From assembly GCA_024349245.1 (NCBI GenBank), contig JALDNG010000008.1, forward strand, positions 750,001-814,000: DNA of 64,000 bases, read 5' to 3'. The notes beneath the pieces are model-generated. The model saw only the letters and a list, made by a program, of their open reading frames with translations. It was not told the origin of the DNA and searched no databases. Positions 48,648-59,498 of this stretch are shown piece after piece. How positions within the stretch are numbered: position 1 is the first letter of the stretch; every line of letters begins with the position of its first letter. The position numbers were made by a program, and so were the translations under genes. This stretch comes from Neodontobutis hainanensis. Lineage: Eukaryota > Chordata > Actinopteri > Gobiiformes > Odontobutidae.

Positions 48648-51600
48648 TACAAAGAATATTTCACATCTTAAAATAATTTATGCCTGTTGTGTCTTCCCAA
48701 ATGTTGAGTTCACAAATATGGTCTTGATGAAAACAAAGAAATCATATGTGCTCACATTTGTATTAACTGTTGCTTTGATAACACAATATAAGTCTTTGCA
48801 CTGCCATTACAGCCTTTGACCGTAAAGTCATCTCTGTACTTGAAATTTTAAATTGAACACAAATGATATTTGATTCCAATCAGTTTTTGAAATCAAGCTT
48901 ATTATCTTTTTCATTGGGTGACAAAATGAAACACATGATAAAAACAAACCTCAGTGAATTAAAAAGACAAAGGATATCGTCTGTTATTAGCCACACAATC
49001 CAATTCATCCCATGTACAGTATACATTGATTGGTTTGCCCCTGTGGCAGGATCCTGCAGCTAAATTATTACTGTGCACCAACAAACAAACAACCAACAGC
49101 ACAGGTCACACCCAGAAGGAACTGTCTGCAGCACGACAGCGAAATGTGCAATTTTCTGGTGTCATAAGGAGTAAGTGCAGGGCTGGGGAGGGGGTGCTGG
49201 GGACTGTGTCCTCTGTGTACAACTATTAAAGTAGGAATGAGGACAGGGTGCACCACTGGGTCACTGTGTTTGACCTCTCAGTTACAACCTGTGGAAACAA
49301 ACTGGCTGCAGATTATGCCAGAGAAACAAGTCTCTTCAGTTATGTTTTGTTCTGAATGATGTGAAATAAATGTTTTCATTTTATTTTTCTTTATCCACAA
49401 ACCTTTTTAACTGTAGCAGGATATTGTTTCTAGTCAATGTGAGTGCTTTTGTTCAAATTGGCCAAAGGGTTTTGACTAATGTTTGAGGTAATACATCATT
49501 TTGATTGTACAACACTTTGTTTGTGTTACTTAAAACCTTTTGATTTATGATCAAGAAACAGATGGAGCTAGATGGAGCAGCTTTACTTCAAATATCATCA
49601 AAGTGAGACACTACAGGTGAAAACATTGATTTTTTTAATGTAGTGGTCAATTTTGAGATTTTGGGCCAGTTTGCTCCCGTAACATTGTAAGCTTTCACGT
49701 CAAAAGACTTTATCAGTTCTGAGATCAACTGGTAAGAGAGCTGAGCTTTATCTCTAGAGGGAGGGATTTGACCTGAAACTAAACCTGATTGGACCAGGCT
49801 GTTCTGGTCTCATAGTCGTTAGCTCTGAAAGGACAGTGTGACTCCTGATGTGAGAGTCATTAAATGCTCAGGTGAGTCGTTAGGGACACTGTTTCATCCA
49901 GGTGTTGTTTTGTATTAAACCTTTTCTTCACGATGACCTGGATGAAAGAAAACCTTCACAGACATTAAGATTTCTACCATGCCTGGTATCATTGTAAATC
50001 TCTCAGTCTCCTACACAGCACAGTCTATTCCGAATATGGGCTCTTCTTTTGTAAAAACAACCAACCACCAATTTTTCAGGGAAATCTAAAGCGAAAAACC
50101 AAATGAAAGTATACAGTATAAAATCCTAAGTTATAGGTTATTTTACTCAAACAAATGTTGAAAATTTATATTTTTAAACTTTTGGCTATTGTCAGTATTC
50201 TCTAATTTACTAAAGCACAAAATAAAATATCCAGAACCCCCTCTGTTAAAGCCCTTTCATCTAATATTTTAACAAGTCTCATGAATCTAGAATCTTAAAC
50301 CTGGTCCTGTCCAATTTCCAGATTTTGTTGCTGGACAGAAACTTGTACAGTATTTGTAAATTTTGCATGCAAATGTGTGTTTATTTAAGAATATAAGGCC
50401 TCATTTGCATATTAAAACATTCATTTACACAAAACTTGCAATACATTTTTTTCTTATGTGTATGCCAGTAGTAAACTGGAGAAGTTTCACAGTGATATTT
50501 TCTAATAAAAAAAATGTCCCTATTCACCTGTGTCTCGCCTTAAAGCGCAAGAAATAACAGTGTTAACAGTCTGCTAAAAACATCTGCTGGTTTGTAATAT
50601 TCAATTTCTTTTTTTATTATCTTCCCAAGTACCACAACAGAAGTCGCCTCAAAGGGCTTTACAGAAAAAAAAAGCAGCAAACAGATAAACAGACTGTTAC
50701 ACGTTTACAACAGTGTAAATTATTAAAACTTTAAAATATCAAAAACTACATATAATTCCCACTGTGGCTGAATGCGTCTCACATCTTGCTTTTTTTACTT
50801 TCGCACAAGAGCAATACATAGTCACTGTGATGTCAGAAATCCAGGAGATTTCCATGGTTCCCTAGGGAAGTGGTGCTACTTTTACCAAATGGAGCAGAGC
50901 AGCCAGGTCCTGTGACACTTTGACAAAACTCTGGCAGAATACTGATAGAAATCTCTCTAGTGGGACAAAGGACTCGCTCTAAACCTTAATGTAATGTATG
51001 TTATACCCGTCAAGCACACCGAATGGCTGTGAAATGATCAGTCATCCCAAAGCATTATGAGGCGTACAGGGACTATTCATAATGAATGAAGACGTGTTCT
51101 CATGATAGATGAGATGAACGAAATAAGGCAAGCAGTTAGGAGAGAACCATTTTTGTTCCTATTACTGATAAAAAGCACAGAGGGGTTTGAAAAAAAATTA
51201 AGACATCAACATTTAATGCCCTTCAGAACAGTGCTTTAAGAAAAATATTTTTACAAAGATCTGTGGAACATATAACATTCAGTTTATTCTCATGATCTGT
51301 GTTAGAAATAAAAAAAAATAAAATAAAATTATTTACTGAAATACGTACAATCTTTTAATACGTACTATTTACTTTCTCTAATATTGAAGGGTTAGTTTTG
51401 GGCTGACGCTGCATCAACCGGTTTACCTTTCAGTGTGTTCTTTCAGTCCTGTAGTGTGTTATAAAACTTACCTTGTACTGATGACTGACGTTTATTAACA
51501 TTCTCAATGTTAGAGAAAAACTGTGCTTAGAGAAGGATAAGATAGGCGGATAGTTTACTTTGTCCTGGGACTCAGCACACAGCTTATATTTCTAGTCAAA

Positions 51601-51734
51601 TGAATCTGTAAAAACAAAAGCTTTGAAAATGGATAACTTTGACACCACCACAAGAGGGTGCCAAACAAATGACATTACATTAGAAAAGAATGTTGGGTAA
51701 TTATGCATTAATTGTGATTTTTGGGTTATTATTG

Positions 51735-51925
51735 GTTCTCTAAAGTGTCCCTAGTGAATGAATGTGAGAGTGAATGGTTGTCTGTCACTGTCTGTCTCTA
51801 AATGTTAGCCCTGCGACTAACTGTCCACTGTCCAGGGTGCACTCCGCCTTAGGTCCAAAGCTGCTGGGATAGGCTCCAGTCACCCTTGCCACAAAGCAGT
51901 GGAAAATGAATGAATGAATATTAAC
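51735..51925 (+). mobile_element. L2-like LINE 3' end with TGAA tail
   Basis: The words CTGTCCACTGTCCAGGGTGC, GCTGGGATAGGCTCCAGTCA and a (TGAA)n tail at about 51908-51919 follow the order of fish L2-type 3' ends. A related diverged copy is at 31570-31765. It lies 300 bases upstream of the CD96 start. Confidence 0.6.
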
Positions 51926-52223
51926 AAATAAAAGGAGTTCAAGATAAATCTAAAGTTTGTATATCCTTCTAAACAAGATAAAAGTTGTGTAATCTAGAGT
52001 CAGCTTTATCGTTTATCTACCTTTTGTAAACATAGATAAGAAATCTGTGATAGGTGAAGATATTAAAGTTGCTCATATTGGATTTGTTCTGCAACAGATG
52101 GGTGTTGCGACTGAGGTGCAGCTTTGCATTTGTCTGTGTGTGGTTTCCTGTCACTGACGTTTTTACTGAGCACTTCTTTAACCTTATTCATGCTCTCACT
52201 GAATTTCCCAGAGTTTGATTGTA

Positions 52224-55200
52224 ATGAGGGACTTAAAGATGACTCGGACTGCTCTGGAAACAGCCTCTTCTCTGCTCCTTCTTGTCTCGATTATTCAAGG
52301 TAATCCTGGACCACATTCACTCTTAGAAAAGATGAGATATTCACTATGGGCTTGAAATGGGTATTGGCTTATGGAGTGACAAGCTGTCTGTTGGATTGTA
52401 TCTGCTTCTTTCCCAGTGGACTGAAGTCTCTAATGTCAACTACTAAGTGATTGTGTCTTCTCACTTTCCTTGCTTCCAACACTGTCTGATGTGCTTGACA
52501 GGGTTCCAGCATGTTCAGGTGGACCATTATAAAACCATGGAGGCGGTTGTCGGACAGAATACTTCCTTACCCTGCATTGTCAAAAAAAACATTAATAATT
52601 TCAGAATTGTCAGCATTGAGTGGAGTAAAAAAGACACCGAAGTCTCAAAGCTGGCTGTTCACACACCACCACATGGCTCCTATTATTTTTCATCTAACAG
52701 CACTTTAAAGATTTTTAATAATGATGCAGACATGTTCTCAGGGACCTATCTAGAGCTTCATAACATAAACAAGTGGCATGCAGGCACCTACATTTGTGAA
52801 CTTTCAACCTTTCCATTGGGAACCCTTAAGAGAAAGACAGAACTGAGGATCAAAGGTGAGAGGAACTCAGAGCACCACACTTCATTGAAGCAGAAGTCTG
52901 ATGAGAACCAGCACTAACCACTGCAATAAGCAGCTTTTTGTCCACTGAATGCATTACCCCTCGTTGCATCACAGCGCTGCTCCTGCACAAACCTCACCAG
53001 TTATTTACGTCTGAGCTGTACGTACGGGATGAATGCACTAATATACATCTCAACTTATTTCAGTACCTCCTTTTCCTTTTCTTTACCAAATACAAAATGT
53101 CTCCATTTTTGCTCTCCTTGACTCTGAGGCTCCATTACAACTCACAGTTTATTAGTAATAAGTAAAGTGACTGGGGCCATAATGTATCAGTTTGTGATAA
53201 ATACAAGTTATTTTTATAGTTTAAGCATGTTCTTTTACGGTGAAAGAATTAGTAAGTTACAGATTGCAAAGTGAGGAATAAATTGATTTATTCTTTTGTA
53301 ACTTTAATTTCACATTTATCAACAACAAAATACAGCCTCAGACTGTGACCATAAATATATTAAAAAAAATTACAAAAGTGACGTTATTTTAAAGTATATA
53401 AACCATTGGATATGTTCATTTGTAAGAGCTAGACTAAAATATGCCGGCTCCTAATTTGGACCAAATAGTGGCTTCCTGTTTTATAATATGTTGTAATCAG
53501 TGTTTAATGTGTAAAGCTGGAGGAGGGGGAACACAGAGAGAATATTTAAGGGAAGTATTCCCCCGGCATCGAGAAGGAACAAAAGGTAAAGGAACACATG
53601 TTATTATGAAGACTGCATCAAAACAAACTAATGGGCAATTTCTACAGGCTGAGTTAAAAATCAAATACAATTTTCTTTTTTTAAACAGGCCACATTACTT
53701 TTACTTTAAGAAACTGAAATGAAAGATGTGCCGGATCCAGTCAAACAGGTCCTGGTCCCGATTTAGGAGGTGGAGGAATATGCTTTTAAAAACTATTTTT
53801 GTTATTATTTGCTATATGTGATATCAGTCCAACCAAAGTTGAGTGGCTTTGACCAAATAGGACCACTAAAATGGATTTGGTCTCTGAAAACAGCGCTGTG
53901 CAAAGAATAACCCTCAGTTAATTGTTTTCCAAAATGGCCTTTATCTATTATTGCAAATGAACTCTTCATATATTCCCACAAATCAAGCACTGGTTTTAAC
54001 AAATAGGCCTATTATACAATTAACGGTATTACTAAAAATAATTATTCATTCTAATGTGGTTCGAACTGTCAAAAATATTCTGACTTTTTTCTCTTTCTCG
54101 CAGACAAAATTGAATGTGACATGAATCGCACAATTGAAGTCACTGCTGGAGAAAATGTGACCATCCACTGCTCTGCGTTCATTAATGTTCAGTTCACATG
54201 GACCAAGGTACGGGAACTTATTCTATCCACACAAACAAAGCTATAATGATTGCTTTGGTTTATTTAAAGACACTGCCTTAAGATGTCTTGATTGACTTTG
54301 ACACCAAAAGTTTCATTATATACATAAAAATCTACCTGATCTTGCTTTGCCCTAGAACGAGATTGTGGTGTCACACAGTCATTCTCTGCAGCTATCGTCT
54401 GTCAGTGAATCTAATGCAGGGCTTTACACGCTGACGGTTGACACAGGAAACAGGCGTCTGCACACAGAGTTTGACATCACAGTGCGGACGCAAACCTCAG
54501 TTTTAAGAACAGGTGAGCCACTAGTTTCTCTTTGTGTCATATTCAATTTCAGCATTTCCTCCGGGCAGGACCAGTAATCAAGCCGAGAGCCCTAGAGTCC
54601 CAATGAGTTAATAAACTGCACTGGACCAAGAGACCTGATACTTGACTTTTGTTATTATAGTGTAGCTCACTCGATTTTCATTTTTAATTGGGTAAAAGGA
54701 AAATGAGGAGATTTAAAGGATTCAGAGAGAAATTTAAGTAAAACTCTAAATTATTTCTGCAAATCAATTTCCGTGTTGGGGATTTGGATGAAAAGTGTTT
54801 TGTAACAACTCTGTGGGCTGGTTGACGTTTTTTGGCAGAGAGCATGCATGGGAAATTATTTGCACAGAAAACGCAAGCCACACTGGAGTCAGAAGTCACT
54901 TCCTGCCCTTGTCTTTTCTCAAACCACAAGAGCAAAGCTTTGACAAAACTGCAGAGTCTTGGCGTGAAGTTACAGCACCGTCTGTTGGACACAATGTGTA
55001 TTACAGCCCAAATGAAGTATTTATTCAGTTTGGTTGACATGTCGATCATTTTATACATTTTTTATCATTAAATGAGCATTAGGCTCTCAAATATATTTTT
55101 ATTCTTATTGGATATGGGTCTCTCACAGCTGAATTCTAAATCTGGAACTTTTGATCAAAAGTTAAAAGACCTTGAATAAGTATGACTTATCTGATATTGA

Positions 55201-56602
55201 TTATGGGAAGTGCCCTTAATAATCTTTTCAAGTTTGTTTCATAATTTAATGGCAGCTTGTGCATCACTTATCCTTCTTCCTATAGAGCCATTCAAAATAA
55301 ATACTAATTACATCTCCGTTTAATGTTTCTGCTTTTAGAGGTCACGACGATGTCACCACACTATCGCAGCAGCGGAGCTCCTGAGAGCAGCAGTAAAGCT
55401 TCCGTCACCAGCTCTGCAACAGAATATGCACAAAGCACTGTTACAGCAGTCCCCATCTCATACAGCCAACCTCACCACTCTCAAAACACCACCACAGCTC
55501 ACGCACACACAAGTCTGAGCTACAACCAATCAGAAATCATCACAACAAGCATAAATTACAACCAATCAGAAACACTCTCCACATCCACTCCATTTGTTTA
55601 CGGTACAAAAACACAATACACACCAGTTATTAATGAGACAGAGTCCACTGTAAATGAGACCGAGCTTCCTCAGGCCAATCTTTCTAAATCATTCAAGTTT
55701 ACTACTTCAGCTTCTGCCATTTTATTGGAAAAAATTAGAAAAACTCTTGGTGATACACACACCTCAAGACCCAGGAATACTAAAGATGTCACTGTGCAAC
55801 AAGGTAATAATAAACATTTTACAATGAACTTGTACGTTTGGGGAAATATTGTTGTACCCTGCATATGTCTGTGACTTTTCACATATTGAACATCTCAGAG
55901 AGTTTTGGGTGTAAGCTATTTCAAATGAATAAAAACAGCTCACTCAAAACTCTGTAGGCAGTGAACTTCACCTTGTCGTTTTCATAACAAGTGTTGGATT
56001 TACACATCCAAACAATATTCCCCCTCGGGCGAGATGCTCTGTTAAACTCATTAAAATGAAAGTCAAGTTCTGTGGCAAAGGGGGAGTTTCGTAAGTCTGG
56101 CTGTGCAGCCTCAAGGCAAAAAGTTTCACATTGGTTTTTTTATGTTTATGATTTGTTGGCTTTTACTTAAGCATACTGATCTGTGTCTCAGGAACGTAGC
56201 TACTAGTCTTTTCTCAAAAATGATGTTTGATTTTTGTCTGTCTTTAAGAACCTGGCAACTTTGTCAAACGGAGTCATTTGCTGGTGGCATTTATTATTGT
56301 TGGTGGAGTGTTACTGACCTTTGTGGGATTCATTCTGTACAGGAAAAGATTGATCAAGAAGAGGTTATTTCTGAATTAAATCAATCCACAATCTTTCAGT
56401 TTACTTTCCTCCAGTGCGTTCTTGTAATCTTTCTTTGTGTGTATTTATTCGCAGGTTGGATCAGCCGCCTCCTTTCAAGCCCCCTCCTCCTCCAGTCAAG
56501 TACACCGCTGTGAGAACTCATAAGCAGCCTTTTCCTACTGACAGGTGTAACTCCATAACAGCTGAGATGGTGGAAATAAGGTCTAATCAGACTAAACCGT
56601 GA
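52224..56602 (+). CDS. cd96: CD96 (TACTILE)-like T/NK-cell receptor, seven exons
   Basis: Type I membrane receptor of the PVR/nectin-binding family on T and NK cells. Exons, with consistent phases: 52224-52299, 52502-52855, 54104-54207, 54356-54512, 55339-55803, 56249-56363 and 56455-56602; the CDS is 1419 bases, 472 residues. Exon 1 is a signal peptide (SSLLLLVSIIQG). Exon 2 is a V-type Ig domain with C50, W66, C124, an A-x6-G motif (77-84) and TFP (128-130), the nectin-family signature. Exons 3-4 form a second Ig domain with C166 and W176, but Leu204 stands where the second Cys belongs. Exon 5 is a 155-residue Ser/Thr-rich, mucin-like stalk. Exon 6 gives the membrane span (about 396-416). 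Exon 7 carries PPPFKPPPPPVKYTAV (428-443), which matches the human CD96 tail and includes an ITIM-like VKYTAV. CD226 and TIGIT lack that proline block. The exon 6 donor (GTTATT) is weak. Human CD96 is longer, with a third Ig domain. Confidence 0.87.
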
Positions 56603-56936
56603 TGGTAAAGATCACAGATCAAGTAATTATTCAGTGCAATGAGAGAATGTGCCTTCAGCAACATATACAATGGACAAAATTGTATCTTCTGTTCATATTT
56701 CTGTAATATAAAAAGTTGAAAGCTATCGATATATAAAAAAATATATAATATTTCTGATTTTTGAAATTTAAAGCCACTTTTTGTAACCTTTCAGGATGAA
56801 TGCCCCACAAATGATATGTTTGATAAGATGTTTTGAGTGTACACATATTTTATCTAATGTGTAATATTTTATTGTTTCCATTTTACTTTTTTATCTTCTT
56901 GCTTTTACTGTGGATTTGTCAAATATGTGCTTCATA

Positions 56937-56972
56937 AATAAAATTATAATTATGTCAGATGGTTAAAATAAA
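56937..56972 (+). promoter_or_regulatory. Candidate CD96 polyadenylation signals
   Basis: Two AATAAA hexamers, at 56937-56942 and 56967-56972, lie about 335-370 bases after the CD96 stop codon on the same strand. Either could end the transcript. Confidence 0.5.
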
Positions 56973-57817
56973 GTAAAAGTGTTTCTGTCAGTTTTGTGTC
57001 AGGATAATTGTCCCCAAATGACTGTGATGCTATATTTTGGGTTAAATGTTACAGTGTTGCTTTAAGGGCACTTAAAGGACTAAATGAGACTGAGGAGAAA
57101 GTTCATTTAAAAGTAATAATAATAAGCAGACCACTTTGGGTATGTGCTAGTGTTGTGGCTTTCACTTGATTTAGGATATCCTGCCCAGAAGCCCATTGCC
57201 TTTATGTACTCAGGCCAAATGTTTAAACCACAGACCACATAGGGCTACTAAGCCCTTTGATGCTGCAACACAATCTGATAGCATGCATGCTTTTACCAGT
57301 CAGATAAATTTATCTTGCTATTACTGTTGAGCCACCTCACACAAAAGGTTGTATTATATTTCAAAGCTGTACTTTTTCCTTCTGATTACATTTACAAAAC
57401 CACATGTGAAATATAAAGTCTTGCTCGACACACAGCAAGAAAGTCCCGGAGCTCTACGCAGTGCAAATGTGTATGGACATGAACATGTAAAACAGTCTAT
57501 GTAGGCGTGGTAGGATTGGAAAGGCCTCATATATGAGAACATCTTACATCTTATCTTATGAACTGGGGAAAATTTTATAAGTATTAAAATGATGTCAACA
57601 ATAAAACATAACTCACTTCTACTAGCCACTTTGGTGGGTGGGAGTTTAGATATATATAAATGTTATTTTTGTTTTCCAAAAAACTGCTATAAAATATTTT
57701 TTAAGCTTTGCTAAAAAAAATTAAAAAGTTTATCATTTTGATCAAAAATCTTATAATTTTTAGGCATGTTTGAATAACTAATTTTAATGTTCAGTTGTTA
57801 GTTATGAATTTATGAAG

Positions 57818-57881
<64 letters not shown>

Positions 57882-57883
57882 AC

Positions 57884-57980
<97 letters not shown>

Positions 57981-58032
57981 TGTGTGTGTGTGTGTGCGTG
58001 CGTGTGTGTGTTTGTGTGAGTGTGCGTGTGTG

Positions 58033-58091
<59 letters not shown>

Positions 58092-58092
58092 C

Positions 58093-58176
<84 letters not shown>

Positions 58177-58197
58177 GTGTGTGTGCGTGCGTGTGCG

Positions 58198-58235
<38 letters not shown>

Positions 58236-59498
58236 TGTGAGTGTGTGTGTGTGTGTGCGTGTGTGTGTGTGTGCGTGCGTGCGTACGTACGTGTGTGTGT
58301 GTGTGTGAGTGTGTTTAGTAGTAATAGACAGATTGAACTTGCCCTTATGGTAGAAATTGTATTCTCTGAAAATGCCTGGAAAAAAAACTCCTTCAACCCC
58401 CCACACACTTTTCCAAAGACAGTTCACAAAGCTCAGTATCAAAAACACAAACAGTACTGCCATGACAGCATAGATCAACCTCCTCCATCGACTAAAAAGG
58501 AGAATAATGGCCACTTCATGCTGAGGCCTACAATGTGGAAATGACAGATTTTTGTGGTAAACAGTAAAAATGACAAATTTGACTTTTTGTCAAATTTGAA
58601 AACCCTATAAATGCAGATTGCATAATTGTTTTTGTAAAGGCTATGAAATGTAAAAAAGTGGCTTTAATGGACATTGGGACAGGTTTGTCTGCTCATGATT
58701 CCAGGGGATAGTCAATTTTCAATTTGATGCTGCGCAAAGAAAATATAAATGCCTCAAACTCAATATTTTGGCTAATCTTTAGAATTATTCAAGATTGACT
58801 TGAAAATAATGCCCCAGCTACCCAAAATTTGTTTTATGGAAAATTACTTTTTACTTCTGTGTGTGTTTTCTATAAATAACAACATTAAAATCTAACATTC
58901 AAACTGGCAAATACAGTTGAACATCCTGACAATGATTGAATATTTGGTAGTTTTGAGCAGAACATAAAGAGATTAAGATCAAGAGAGTTACAAAAAACAT
59001 TGTGCCATATGCAATAATACCGCTGGAATGGTACTAATGAAAAGGAAAAATTTGCCTAAAAGCCGGAGGGTTAAGTTGTGGCTAGTGAAAACAACTAGTA
59101 AGCAAAAGGTTAATGCCAAGCCCAGCAGCTAACGTCTAAAAAACAAGTTAAGTTAAAAAAGTTTTAGTGTTTAGCAAAATAGTGATTTATATCAAGCATA
59201 TTTAACAAATACATTCTAATATGTGCCTCTTATTGAAAACATCTGAATTTCATCATTTTACTATATGTGATTTATAGATGTAATTTGAAATGATGCACTG
59301 CACCTTGTATTTGTGTTGAGTGTGTGCCTCAAAATGAGGTTACACTGTTTCCTGTTTGTAACTGAAGAGCCGTGCGTATGAGAAAGTAAAAATAGACTAC
59401 AGCTCAGCACACCGTGGGGACTACAGGTGGTGATGACCTGAAGACTGCGAGCAATCGAGACAGACAGACAAGCCACCGTGGCCCTAGACAGCTGGAAT
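56973..59498. other. CD96-TRAT1 intergenic region and TRAT1 5' flank
   Basis: About 2.5 kb separate the CD96 polyadenylation signals from the TRAT1 start codon. Apart from the long GT tract at 57819-58314, listed separately, it is ordinary AT-rich sequence with no exon seen. The last 150 bases should contain the TRAT1 promoter and 5' UTR, but I can place no TATA box or start site with confidence. Confidence 0.5.
57819..58314 (+). repeat. (GT)n tract of about 0.5 kb with GC and GTAC interruptions
   Basis: An almost pure alternating purine-pyrimidine tract, broken by GCGTGCGTG, GTACGCG and GAGTG steps. Such tracts can adopt Z-DNA. The long Cys/Val and Thr/His ORFs on both strands (62-234 codons) are simple-repeat translations. 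Confidence 0.95.

Larger units (their letters stand above)
42911..52223. other. Intergenic DNA between claudin and CD96
   Basis: The claudin (minus) and CD96 (plus) are divergent across 9.3 kb. I see no exon. A TA run is at about 48598-48643 and a LINE tail at 51735-51925. The 171-codon minus-strand ORF at 46419-46934 has no recognisable domain and is probably chance. Confidence 0.5.

Noticed and set aside
57791..58544. Long Thr/His and Cys/Val ORFs on both strands (up to 234 codons)
   Set aside because: They are translations of a GT microsatellite.
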